Below the pieces are notes generated by a model, which did no database searches, had not been told where the DNA came from, and saw only the letters and a program-made list of their open reading frames with translations. The position numbers and the translations under genes are program-made. DNA of 64,000 nt. It comes from Ignavibacteria bacterium. Its GTDB lineage: Bacteria > Bacteroidota > Ignavibacteria > Kapaibacteriales > Kapaibacteriaceae. The first letter of the stretch is position 1. The number at the start of each line of letters is the position of its first letter. Positions 49,639 to 57,546 of the stretch are shown piece after piece. Location of the stretch: positions 1,136,001 to 1,200,000 of the forward strand of contig JADJIQ010000005.1 of NCBI GenBank assembly GCA_016707005.1, in the 5' to 3' direction.

Positions 49639-50613
49639 ATGCTAGACACCGCCCTCGTTGAAGATCTTGCCAAACGTATCTCTGCTGTGAAGCGTGAGAT
49701 AGGGAAGGTGATCGTTGGACAACATGATGTTGTGGACCAACTTCTCATTTCGCTCTTTGCCCGCGGACATTGCCTTCTGGTAGGTGTGCCGGGTCTTGCA
49801 AAGACGTTGCTGGTGCGGACACTCGCAGAGTCACTCCACCTAACGTATTCCCGCGTGCAGTTCACACCGGATCTTATGCCGGGAGATATCACCGGTACGG
49901 AGGTGATCGAAGACAATCGCAGCACCGGACAGAAATCCTTCCGATTTGTGAAGGGGCCTGTGTTTGCCAATATCGTGCTCGCTGATGAGATCAACCGCAC
50001 ACCGCCGAAGACGCAGGCTGCGCTACTCGAAGCCATGCAGGAGCATAGTGTAACAGCAGCAGGCACTACGTATCATCTGGAAGAGCCGTTCTTTGTGCTT
50101 GCCACACAGAACCCGATCGAACAAGAAGGAACGTATCCGCTTCCGGAAGCACAGCTGGACCGGTTCATGTTCAACCTCCGACTCGATTATCCGTCGTATT
50201 CGGAAGAAGTGGATGTGGTGCGTAGCACTACTTCCGGAACGAATGCCAAGGTAGAGAAGGTGATGGACGCTGCAGATATCATCGCCTTCCAAGATCTTGT
50301 GCGACGGATCCCTGTTGCCGACAACGTGGTGGAACATGCGGTGAAGCTCGTACGCTCAACTCGCCCCGTTGCAGATAGTCCAAAGATCGTGAAGGACTTT
50401 GTGGGCTATGGTGCCGGACCCCGTGCGTCGCAGTATCTGGTGCTCGGCGCTAAAAGTAGAGCCGCACTGACCGGACGTTTCACTCCGAGCATCGAAGATG
50501 TGAATTCCGTTGCCGCCAGCGTCCTGCGTCATCGCCTGGTAACGAACTTCAGCGCAGAAGCCGAAGGTGTGAGCTCCGATCGCATCGTGGAAGAACTCAT
50601 CCGATCCATCTAA
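49639..50613 (+). CDS. MoxR-family AAA+ ATPase
   Basis: 324 aa. Walker A GVPGLAKT, Walker B VLADEINR, sensor 1 VLATQNPIEQEGTYPLPEAQ, arginine finger region LDRFMFNLRL. MoxR ATPases act as chaperones that insert cofactors or metals, or assemble complexes with VWA-domain proteins. The usual DUF58/VWA partner genes are not next to it; the nearest VWA protein is at 25.2 kb. The ATG at 49639 directly follows the octamer array, with no Shine-Dalgarno. Confidence 0.92.
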   Translation: MLDTALVEDLAKRISAVKREIGKVIVGQHDVVDQLLISLFARGHCLLVGVPGLAKTLLVRTLAESLHLTYSRVQFTPDLMPGDITGTEVIEDNRSTGQKSFRFVKGPVFANIVLADEINRTPPKTQAALLEAMQEHSVTAAGTTYHLEEPFFVLATQNPIEQEGTYPLPEAQLDRFMFNLRLDYPSYSEEVDVVRSTTSGTNAKVEKVMDAADIIAFQDLVRRIPVADNVVEHAVKLVRSTRPVADSPKIVKDFVGYGAGPRASQYLVLGAKSRAALTGRFTPSIEDVNSVAASVLRHRLVTNFSAEAEGVSSDRIVEELIRSI

Positions 50614-50658
50614 CCAAACTGCGTCGTATGTTCGATGCCAACAGAGGGCACACATACC

Positions 50659-51567
50659 ATGCGCAGTTGGATCTCGATCATCGTCCTGCTCTGCTCATTG
50701 CACGGCGCAGGAGCTCAGACAGACCCTACGCCGTTCGATCACTCGCCGGCGATCCCGTTCAATATCAAACTCCTGAGTCCGCGAGCACGTGTTGAAACCT
50801 TGCTCAAAGAACACAAGTTTGCCGTGAACAGTGTTCCCCAGGTGGAAGGTGTTGCACCCGGTATCTACGCAACCAATGTTGAGTGGAACAACACGGCCTT
50901 TGATACGCTGTTCGTCTATTTCACTCCTACATCCGGCAGGGCAGCAAGTATCTCCCTTGTTCGGGTCTGCGATAGTGATAAAACGGGGCTTATCGCCGCA
51001 GAACTGACCGATGTGGTCTCCCACTCCTACGGAGATCCAACGTACGCAGACGAAACAACGGCTCGTTGGGAGCGTGGCAACGAAGCAGCTATCAGTCTGG
51101 GTCCGTATGAGAACAACGAGGCTGTGTGGCTAAGATTCGATCTCACACCGCTTTTCCAGCGCAGATCCACAACACGACCCACATGGCCCCTTGCCCTTCC
51201 TGTGATCACGGACCGTGACGAAACACGGGAAATGATGACCGATTCCTGTCGAAAGGTGGTAGAAGAGGGAGATCAGCTGATCTCAACCGGCTGTTCATGC
51301 TACGGTATCAAGGCCCGCAAAACAACGGTCTACCTCGATCCGGAAGGACGTCCGGTCACGATCGAAATGATCGTCTCCAGAGCAGATCAGGGGGCTCTCC
51401 AGAACCGCATCCAAGCCATTTTCGGCCCTCCCAACGGTCTCGATGCAGCAGCCCCTACATGGCTGATGGATGACATGCCGGCGGTGGCATTCTCCGATGC
51501 CGAAGAAGGACTTCAGGTGAGCTTCAGCATCCTGGCGATGGAGCTGCTCCAGTACATGGACAAGTAA
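50659..51567 (+). CDS. Secreted protein of unknown function
   Basis: About 302 aa with a Sec signal peptide (MRSWISIIVLLCSLHGAGAQ). The mature part is mixed alpha/beta with a vicinal cysteine motif (STGCSCYG) near residue 220; no family recognised. ATG 50659 is taken because it starts the signal; AGAGGG lies about 11 bases upstream, and the frame opens at ATG 50635. It lies between moxR and der without overlap. Confidence 0.68.
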   Translation: MRSWISIIVLLCSLHGAGAQTDPTPFDHSPAIPFNIKLLSPRARVETLLKEHKFAVNSVPQVEGVAPGIYATNVEWNNTAFDTLFVYFTPTSGRAASISLVRVCDSDKTGLIAAELTDVVSHSYGDPTYADETTARWERGNEAAISLGPYENNEAVWLRFDLTPLFQRRSTTRPTWPLALPVITDRDETREMMTDSCRKVVEEGDQLISTGCSCYGIKARKTTVYLDPEGRPVTIEMIVSRADQGALQNRIQAIFGPPNGLDAAAPTWLMDDMPAVAFSDAEEGLQVSFSILAMELLQYMDK

Positions 51568-51572
51568 AGCCG

Positions 51573-51580
51573 TACCTTTG
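51573..51580 (+). promoter_or_regulatory. TAnnTTTG box directly before der
   Basis: TACCTTTG ends 5 bases before ATG 51586. With about 4 bases from box to start site the leader would be about 2 bases, so der is probably read from a nearly leaderless transcript. Confidence 0.5.
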
Positions 51581-51585
51581 TAGCT

Positions 51586-52899
51586 ATGGGTTTAGTAGCT
51601 ATCGTCGGTCGACCTAACGTCGGCAAGTCAACTCTGTTCAATCGCATCATCGAGGAGCGCCACGCAATTGTGGAAGGCGAACCTGGGGTGACGCGCGACC
51701 GTCTGTATGCCAAGGCACAGTGGAGCGGGAAAACATTCAGCATCATTGATACCGGCGGCATCGTGCCGGACAGCGTAGACGTGTTCGAGAAGGCCATCCG
51801 TGAACAAGCAGTGCTTGCGATCGAAGAAGCCGACGTGATCATCTTCCTCGTTGACGGAAGAGACGGCCTCACACCTATCGACTCTGAGATAGGGGGCATG
51901 CTTCGCTCCTCCGGAAAGTCGGTGGTGCTGGTGGTGAACAAATGCGACAATGCGCAGTTCGACCTCAACGCTTCAGAATTCTATGCCCTTGGTCTTGGTG
52001 ATCCGTATCCGATCTCCGCTCTCAACGGACGCAGCACGGGGGACTTCCTCGATGTTGTTGTTGAGGATCTGAAGGACGACGGCGATGATGAAGACACTCG
52101 ACTGAAGATCGCCGTTGTTGGTCGTCCGAATGTTGGCAAGAGCTCACTCACGAATGCATTGCTCGGAAAAGAGCGAATGGTTGTGACGCCGATCGCGGGT
52201 ACAACACGTGATGCCATCGACAGTGTGATGACCTACTACGGTGAGCAGATCGTGCTAATCGATACTGCCGGACTTCGCCGGAAGAGTCACATCAAGGAAA
52301 GTATTGAGCTGTACAGCACGATGCGCACAAGCCGTGCCATCGACCGTTGTGATGTAGCGATTGTTGTTGTTGATGCTACGCAGGGTCTGGAAACACAGGA
52401 CAAGCGGATCATTAACGAAGTAGAAGTCGCTCGCAAGGGCATCATCATCGCTCTCAACAAGTGGGACCTCATCGAAAAGGATACGATGACGGCCGATGCC
52501 TTCATCAAGAAGATCTACGATGAGCTGCCTACGCTGGACTATGTGCCGATCGTTACGATCTCTGCGCTTACCCACCAGCGGATCACGAAACTCGTCGAAA
52601 TGTCCAAGGCCATCCAAGCCCGTCGATGCGTGCGTATCCCAACGCACGAACTCAACGAAGAACTCATGGCCATGCTCGAGCGCACTCCGCCTCCAAGCGT
52701 CAAAGCGCGCGACCTGCGCATCAACTACGTTACTCAGGTAAAGACGCAACCGCCTCTTTTTGCCTTCTTCCTCAACTTCCCTGAGCTCCTCCCTGATGCG
52801 TACAAGCGCTTCATCGAACGTCAGCTCCGCAAACTCCACGACTTCGAAGGCGTGCCGATCAGCTTTGTGTTCAGGAAGAAAAACGCCAAACAAGAATAG
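51586..52899 (+). CDS. der: Ribosome-assembly GTPase Der
   Basis: 437 aa with two tandem G domains and a KH-like C-terminal domain, the unique Der/EngA layout. G1 motifs are GRPNVGKSTLFN and GRPNVGKSSLTN, G3 DTGGI and DTAGL, G4 NKCD and NKWD. It acts in maturation of the 50S ribosomal subunit. The stop TAG is the first part of an 8-bp repeat (tagtaact) that continues into the spacer. Confidence 0.97.
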   Translation: MGLVAIVGRPNVGKSTLFNRIIEERHAIVEGEPGVTRDRLYAKAQWSGKTFSIIDTGGIVPDSVDVFEKAIREQAVLAIEEADVIIFLVDGRDGLTPIDSEIGGMLRSSGKSVVLVVNKCDNAQFDLNASEFYALGLGDPYPISALNGRSTGDFLDVVVEDLKDDGDDEDTRLKIAVVGRPNVGKSSLTNALLGKERMVVTPIAGTTRDAIDSVMTYYGEQIVLIDTAGLRRKSHIKESIELYSTMRTSRAIDRCDVAIVVVDATQGLETQDKRIINEVEVARKGIIIALNKWDLIEKDTMTADAFIKKIYDELPTLDYVPIVTISALTHQRITKLVEMSKAIQARRCVRIPTHELNEELMAMLERTPPPSVKARDLRINYVTQVKTQPPLFAFFLNFPELLPDAYKRFIERQLRKLHDFEGVPISFVFRKKNAKQE

Positions 52900-52922
52900 T
52901 AACTCTGTAACTGAGTAACTAG
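52899..52922. repeat. 8-bp array (gtaactga) after der
   Basis: Three units, gtaactct, gtaactga and gtaactag, begin at the last base of the der stop codon. The unit is the same as at the end of the 49.5 kb array before moxR, 3.3 kb away. Confidence 0.65.
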
Positions 52923-52985
52923 AAAACTTGATGTCACGTTTCGGATCCCCCAAGGCACATAGAGATAACAGCCTTGAGGAGTGAA

Positions 52986-53240
52986 ATGATGAAGTTCGAA
53001 AATCCCGCGCTTACTGATCACTGCATGGAGCAGTGTGTCTATCACATGATCGTGATGGACTGGCTCTACGAGACATGCGAAGCGCCCGACAACGTCATTG
53101 AGCTGAAAGACAAGCGTGTGTTGGTCTCGAAGCGCATTCTTGGCCAGGTTGTGAACGTGGTCCTCGATCTGAAGAGGAAGCGTCCTAAGATGGTCACTGC
53201 GTACGTTACCAACGACTTGGTTTACCTGGGAAGGAATTGA
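52986..53240 (+). CDS. Small DUF4258-like protein
   Basis: About 84 aa: MMKFENPALTDHCMEQCVYH, then VSKRILGQVVNVVLDL and MVTAYVTNDLVYL. The pattern of an early His, a central GxVxxVVxD strand and a VTAYVT strand near the end resembles DUF4258/BrnT-type small domains, some of which are toxins of toxin-antitoxin pairs; the match is weak. GAGGAG lies 4-5 bases before ATG 52986. No antitoxin-like partner is adjacent. Confidence 0.55.
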   Translation: MMKFENPALTDHCMEQCVYHMIVMDWLYETCEAPDNVIELKDKRVLVSKRILGQVVNVVLDLKRKRPKMVTAYVTNDLVYLGRN

Positions 53241-53265
53241 TGGGCGCAATGCACCCGTTCGCGTT

Positions 53266-54012
53266 TCAGTAGAGCAGTTCGCGAAGTAGCACGGCCACAC
53301 CAATGATTGAAACAAACCATCCGAAGCCGGCCTTGAGTTTTGACCCGTCAATACGACGGGAGAGGATGGTGCCAATGATGATGCCCGCAGTTGTTATGGC
53401 GGTGAATGTAAACACGAGCATCCAATCGTACTGGAGTCCGTCTACCATGTCTGTTGCAACACCGGCAAAGCTGTTGATGCTGATGAGAACTAGAGAGGTT
53501 GCAACCGCACGTTTCATATCCAGACCAGCCCAAAGGACTAGGGCAGGAGTCATCAAGAAGCCCCCTCCAACACCAAGAAGACCCGAGAACACGCCCACGA
53601 TGATCCCATACAATGCTAGAAGCGAGGGCTTGCTCGATGTGGCGGTATCCGGTGTTTCGGACTTGCGCAGCATGCCGACAGCGGCAATCAAGAGCACAAC
53701 ACCGAAGATGATCATCTGAATGTTCTGCGGCACGAACTTGTCGAGGTAGTACCGTACAACAACAAGTGTAATGATCGTGCTAGAACCAAAGGCAAGTACA
53801 GCCTTCCAATCAATGAGGTTGTTCCTGCCCTGCATGATGACGGCAACAGCAGATGCTACGGCCACAATAAAGAGAGCGTAGCCATCGGCAAGGTTGGGGT
53901 CTATTCCGCCGATATAGACAAAGGCTGGGACCGCAACGATAGCGCCCCCGGCTCCGATAAGTCCGAGTGAGATGCCGATGAGTGCGGCGATCACATAGAG
54001 GACAACGATCAT
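53266..54012 (-). CDS. TauE/SafE-family (TSUP) sulfur-compound transporter
   Basis: 248 aa, about eight hydrophobic helices in two halves that each start with the family motif: GLIGAGGAIVAVPAFVYIG (about 19-38) and GLLGVGGGFLMTPALVLWAG (about 143-162). TSUP proteins move sulfite, sulfoacetate, thiosulfate or related anions. Here it is the last gene of a sulfur operon (persulfide dioxygenase, rhodanese, thioredoxin), so export of sulfite or thiosulfate is the best inference. The start overlaps the thioredoxin stop by 4 bases (ATGA). Confidence 0.9.
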   Translation of the reverse strand: MIVVLYVIAALIGISLGLIGAGGAIVAVPAFVYIGGIDPNLADGYALFIVAVASAVAVIMQGRNNLIDWKAVLAFGSSTIITLVVVRYYLDKFVPQNIQMIIFGVVLLIAAVGMLRKSETPDTATSSKPSLLALYGIIVGVFSGLLGVGGGFLMTPALVLWAGLDMKRAVATSLVLISINSFAGVATDMVDGLQYDWMLVFTFTAITTAGIIIGTILSRRIDGSKLKAGFGWFVSIIGVAVLLRELLY

Positions 54013-54323
54013 GCGGAGACCGCGAACCGATCGAGCTGTTGCGCTATCGCACTATAGGGTTGCACGCCGGCCTGACGCCACACGGCCTTGCCGTGATCGA
54101 AGAGCATCAGCGTTGGAATGCTCTGAATGCTGAACTGTGCTGCGAGCTTTGGACTGTTGTCAACGTTGATCTTTACAACCAGGGCTCGCCCCTTATAATC
54201 TTTTGCGATCTGCTCAATGGTGGGTGCCACGGCGTGACACGGTCCGCACCACTCAGCCCAGAAGTCAACAAGCACAGGCTTGTCGGTCTGGTTGATGAGT
54301 TCATCGAATGAAGGTTTTACCAT
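54009..54323 (-). CDS. trxA: Thioredoxin
   Basis: About 104 aa, standard thioredoxin fold. Active site WAEWCGPCH (classical WCGPC followed by His instead of Lys) and cis-Pro in SIPTLMLF. It is expected to be a cytoplasmic dithiol reductant; in this operon it may reduce persulfides or regenerate rhodanese. ATG 54323 has GGAGG about 9 bases upstream and overlaps the rhodanese stop by 7 bases; the frame is open to 54386. Confidence 0.93.
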   Translation of the reverse strand: MVKPSFDELINQTDKPVLVDFWAEWCGPCHAVAPTIEQIAKDYKGRALVVKINVDNSPKLAAQFSIQSIPTLMLFDHGKAVWRQAGVQPYSAIAQQLDRFAVSA

Positions 54324-54610
54324 GACAGCATTCCTCCGCGCATGTTTACCACGTTTGCAAAACCGCTCATGGTGAGGAACATGCATGCTTGACCGCTTCT
54401 GTTGCCGGACCTGCAGATCACAACGATCTCTTTATCGCGGTAGTCTTCAAGTTCGTCAACACGATCAGGAAGTTCACCAAGCGGGATGAGGATGGAGTTT
54501 GGAATATGTTGTTCTGCAAACTCCTCGGGCTGACGAACATCGAGCAACATGATGTTCTCTCCTGCATCGAGTCGAGCATGCAGATCTGCCGTACTGATCT
54601 CGTTGATCAT
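54317..54610 (-). CDS. Single-domain rhodanese
   Basis: 97 aa. The rhodanese loop is CRSGNRS with the catalytic cysteine (VVICRSGNRS), and DVRQPEEFAEQHIPNS is the CH2A-type motif. It transfers sulfane sulfur between thiols. It overlaps both neighbours by a few bases (ATGA with the dioxygenase gene), so it is clearly part of the operon. Confidence 0.93.
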   Translation of the reverse strand: MINEISTADLHARLDAGENIMLLDVRQPEEFAEQHIPNSILIPLGELPDRVDELEDYRDKEIVVICRSGNRSGQACMFLTMSGFANVVNMRGGMLSW

Positions 54611-56019
54611 GCGAGCACCTCTTTTTCGATCGGCGCACCAGCAGCTTGCCAGCCGCCGAATCCGAGTGGGAAGTTCTTGATGTTGGTGAATCCTTCGCGC
54701 TGCAACATGCTCGCGGCAACACTTGAACGATCACCGCCCTGACATGCAATCACAACGGTCTTATCGCGCGGTATCTCGCCGATACTATTGCGCAGATATC
54801 CGGCGTGGATGTTCCACGCACCGGGAATATGTCCGGCCTCGTGTTCAGACACACCGCGTACGTCGAGCACCACAACATTCGGATCGTTCAAGCTTGAACT
54901 GAGTTCATCGAGATGGATCTGTGGCAACTCCATCAGATCATTCCCTGCATCTACCCAGTCCGAAACGTTCGGGTAGTATCCGGCAACGTTGTCGAGTCCG
55001 ATGCGCATGAGTTTGCGCGTGATGTCATCAAGCTGATCCTCTGCTGCGATAAGCACAAACGGCTCTTCGTAGTTCAGCATCCAGCCGGCCCATGTAGAGA
55101 AGGCCTTGTTGTTCTGGATGTTGATCGACCGAGGAATGTGTCCGCCGGCAAACGAAACCTTGGAACGCGTATCAACGATGTGTCGATTCGCCTGTAGTGC
55201 TTCGTTCAACTCACCAAGCGTGAACCGACGTAGCTCCGGCACCGATGGAAGAAGCGGTCGAACAACCTTGTTCAACTTCTTCATCATGGCGAAGTAGTAA
55301 GGGGGCTCTGGTTGACCCGACAGAAGGTCCTGAACGAACTCTTCCTCGTTGGTATGCCGAAGTGCCCAGTTCACGAGTTTCTCATATCCAACCGTTGAAG
55401 ATGGGATAGCACCCAATGCCTTGCCACAAGCCGACCCAGCGCCGTGTGCAGGGTGTACCTGAATGTGGTCCGGCAATGCCTTGAACTTCTTGAGGGACTC
55501 CCACATTTGTCGTGCGCCGATCTCCATGGTACCGCGATATCCGGCTGCCTTTTCAAGAAGGTCCGGACGTCCGATATCACCTACAAAGACGAAGTCGCCG
55601 GTGAACATCATGATCGGTACGTCTGCAATGGCCGGCGTATCCGTAACAAGGAAGGAGATATGCTCCGGCGTATGGCCCGGCGTGTGCATCACTTCCACCT
55701 TGATGTTGCCCACCATGAAGGAGTCCTTGTCCTTCATCCCAACGTGGTCAAACTCGTATTGCCACTCATCGCCCCCTTCATCGGAGAGGTACATCATAGC
55801 TCCCGTAACGTCTGCCAGTTCTCTGGTACCGCTCAGGAAGTCTGCATGGATGTGCGTTTCCGCCAGGTGGGTGATGGTGAGCCGCTCCTGACGAGCGATC
55901 TCAATGTACGTGTCGATGTCGCGCTTAGCGTCGATCACCAAACACTCACCGGTCTTCTGGCAGCCCACCATATAGGAGGCATGTGCCAAGCCGGTTTCGT
56001 AGATCTGTTTGAAGAACAT
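54607..56019 (-). CDS. Persulfide dioxygenase-rhodanese fusion (CstB-like)
   Basis: 470 aa. Residues about 1-240 are a metallo-beta-lactamase fold with THIHADF, HTPGHTPEH and GDFVFVGDIGRPDLL, the metal ligands of ETHE1/CstB persulfide dioxygenases. Two rhodanese domains follow: one at about 260-360 with no catalytic cysteine, and one at about 370-465 with Cys in VVIACQGGDRSS. This order (dioxygenase, inactive rhodanese, active rhodanese) matches CstB, which oxidises persulfides to sulfite and makes thiosulfate. It heads the operon and is separated from the Crp/Fnr gene by inverted repeat arrays. Confidence 0.9.
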   Translation of the reverse strand: MFFKQIYETGLAHASYMVGCQKTGECLVIDAKRDIDTYIEIARQERLTITHLAETHIHADFLSGTRELADVTGAMMYLSDEGGDEWQYEFDHVGMKDKDSFMVGNIKVEVMHTPGHTPEHISFLVTDTPAIADVPIMMFTGDFVFVGDIGRPDLLEKAAGYRGTMEIGARQMWESLKKFKALPDHIQVHPAHGAGSACGKALGAIPSSTVGYEKLVNWALRHTNEEEFVQDLLSGQPEPPYYFAMMKKLNKVVRPLLPSVPELRRFTLGELNEALQANRHIVDTRSKVSFAGGHIPRSINIQNNKAFSTWAGWMLNYEEPFVLIAAEDQLDDITRKLMRIGLDNVAGYYPNVSDWVDAGNDLMELPQIHLDELSSSLNDPNVVVLDVRGVSEHEAGHIPGAWNIHAGYLRNSIGEIPRDKTVVIACQGGDRSSVAASMLQREGFTNIKNFPLGFGGWQAAGAPIEKEVLA

Positions 56020-56025
56020 GTCCGC

Positions 56026-56192
56026 CTGCTAATGTGCTAGTGTGCTAATCTGCTAATGTGCTAATCTGCTAATGTGCTAATTCAAAGCTATGGAAAAGCC
56101 AACCACCTTTCAGTGACATTAGCACACTAACATATTAGCACACTAGCACACTAGCACATTAGCACATTAGCACATTAGCACACTAGCACACT
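56026..56192. repeat. Inverted pair of 8-bp arrays between the regulator and the sulfur operon
   Basis: Seven units of the tgctaat type (56026-56081, such as gtgctaat and ctgctaat) and nine of the agcacact/agcacatt type (56121-56192), which is the inverse complement, with 39 bases between. Together they could fold into a hairpin of roughly 50 bp. The right array contains the stop and the last codons of the Crp/Fnr gene. Confidence 0.85.
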
Positions 56193-56836
56193 AGCAACAA
56201 CCCCTTCCTATCCGTGATCTTCACAGATCCGCGGTGGACTTCAACCAGGCCCCGTGCTGAGAAGTCGCGGAGGATGCGCGTAACAACTTCGCGGGCGGTG
56301 CCGGCCTCTTCTGCCAGTTGTTCGTGGGTGGCCACCACGGTGTCCGTGTGGTGTCGGGCAGAGTTCTCGATCAAGATGCCGGCCAGACGTTGGTCCATGC
56401 GATGGAAGACGATCTCTTCCACGAGGAGCATCACATCGGTCAGGCGAGTGGCGAAGATGCTGAAGACATAGTCGCGTGCATCGTGCGAGCGTTCGATGAG
56501 AGTGCGGAAGTCCTCGGTAGAAACGGTGAGAACCTCGGCATCCTCCTCAACGATGGCGCTTGCTTGATGGATGGGATTGGAGAGAGCGCACGACATCGAA
56601 AGGATGCAGGAATCTCCCGGTCCGATGCGATAGAGCGTGATGTTCCTTCCCGAGTCGTGTTCCTTCACCACGCGGATAGATCCCGAGAGGACAAAGCCGA
56701 TCCGACCGCACCCCTCATGTTCTCGAAAGACATAGGTGCCCTTCTCGAGCTTCATACGGTGTGTTGCCACGCCGTCGAGGAATTGGAAGATCGCGGGGAA
56801 TTCCGTTGCGAGTACGTCGGTCTTCTGTGTGTCCAT
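56183..56836 (-). CDS. Crp/Fnr-family regulator with a two-cysteine sensor motif
   Basis: About 217 aa. A cNMP-binding-type beta roll (about 20-130) and a Crp HTH (about 160-205; HEQLAEEAGTAREVVTRIL). The N-terminal [4Fe-4S] cysteines of Fnr are absent. The roll has GPGDSCILSMSCAL, two cysteines five residues apart, which could be a thiol/persulfide switch; this is inference from the location beside sulfur genes. The last residues LLVC and the stop TAG are encoded by the 8-bp repeat array. ATG 56836 starts MDTQKTDV; the frame is open to 56890. Confidence 0.87.
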   Translation of the reverse strand: MDTQKTDVLATEFPAIFQFLDGVATHRMKLEKGTYVFREHEGCGRIGFVLSGSIRVVKEHDSGRNITLYRIGPGDSCILSMSCALSNPIHQASAIVEEDAEVLTVSTEDFRTLIERSHDARDYVFSIFATRLTDVMLLVEEIVFHRMDQRLAGILIENSARHHTDTVVATHEQLAEEAGTAREVVTRILRDFSARGLVEVHRGSVKITDRKGLLLVC

Positions 56837-56963
56837 CACGAAAAATACGGGGCTTTTTGCCCTCTTCACATACCCAAAAGCCCCTTTCACGAACTCTTCA
56901 TTGTAGGGGGCTTCCCCGCGGTCTACGTTGGTGCATTCTCCAACAGCAGCAGCGGAGGTTGAG

Positions 56964-57440
56964 GTGGTGGTTGATCGAAGTGAACTGTACAGGCATTTGA
57001 CGCGGCGGTATGCGGGGGCATTGCCGGACGACGTTCATGAAGCCGTTCAATACGCCGTGGTGGTGGCGTATGAGACATCCGTGATGCGCGAACCACCGTA
57101 CAACCTGCAGGCCTACGTTACCACGGTGGCCAACAGAGTGATGTCGAGGCACGCAGCAAATGCCAGGCGCTTCGTCCATCCCGAACGTGATGGCATGGAC
57201 GGCTGGTCGCCCTTTGAGGACAGGGATTCGCCCCTTGTCACCACAGAAGACCACGAAACCACCGTTGATGCCGGACGAGTCATAGGCGCAATGCCAGAGA
57301 CCTATGCCGAGGTTCTCCGCAAACACTACATGCTAGGACTCCCCCTGGAAGAGATCGCCCGACAAGAAGGCGTCTCCGGCGAATGCATCCGCAAGCGGCA
57401 TGAGCGGGCGTTAAGGTATGCGAGGAAGTTATTCCTTTGA
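56964..57440 (+). CDS. ECF-like sigma factor
   Basis: About 158 aa. Residues about 10-75 resemble a sigma region 2, and about 105-155 are a clear region 4 HTH (ETYAEVLRKHYMLGLPLEEI, then GVSGECIRKRHERALRYARK), which contacts the -35 element. No anti-sigma gene is adjacent. GTG 56964 has GGAGG 5 bases upstream; a TTG at 56928 is in frame but lacks a site. It is divergent from the Crp/Fnr gene with 127 bases between the starts. Confidence 0.8.
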   Translation: MVVDRSELYRHLTRRYAGALPDDVHEAVQYAVVVAYETSVMREPPYNLQAYVTTVANRVMSRHAANARRFVHPERDGMDGWSPFEDRDSPLVTTEDHETTVDAGRVIGAMPETYAEVLRKHYMLGLPLEEIARQEGVSGECIRKRHERALRYARKLFL

Positions 57441-57443
57441 CAA

Positions 57444-57546
57444 GCGGCTTTTTAAGCGCCTTCTGTAGGCGCCTTTCTAAGCGCCTTGTTCTTGTTCAAG
57501 CGCCTTGTTCAAGCGCCTTTATAAGCGCCTTCTGCAAGCGTCTTCG
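57444..57546. repeat. Array of ~13-bp units (aagcgccttctg) on one side of the thioredoxin-domain gene
   Basis: Seven or eight copies of aagcgcctt separated by short variable linkers (tctgt, tgttc, ttat, tctgc). The inverse complement forms a similar array at 58921-59030, so the gene between them is framed by inverted arrays. It starts 4 bases after the sigma factor stop and adjoins the TAA of the gene at 57547. Confidence 0.8.
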
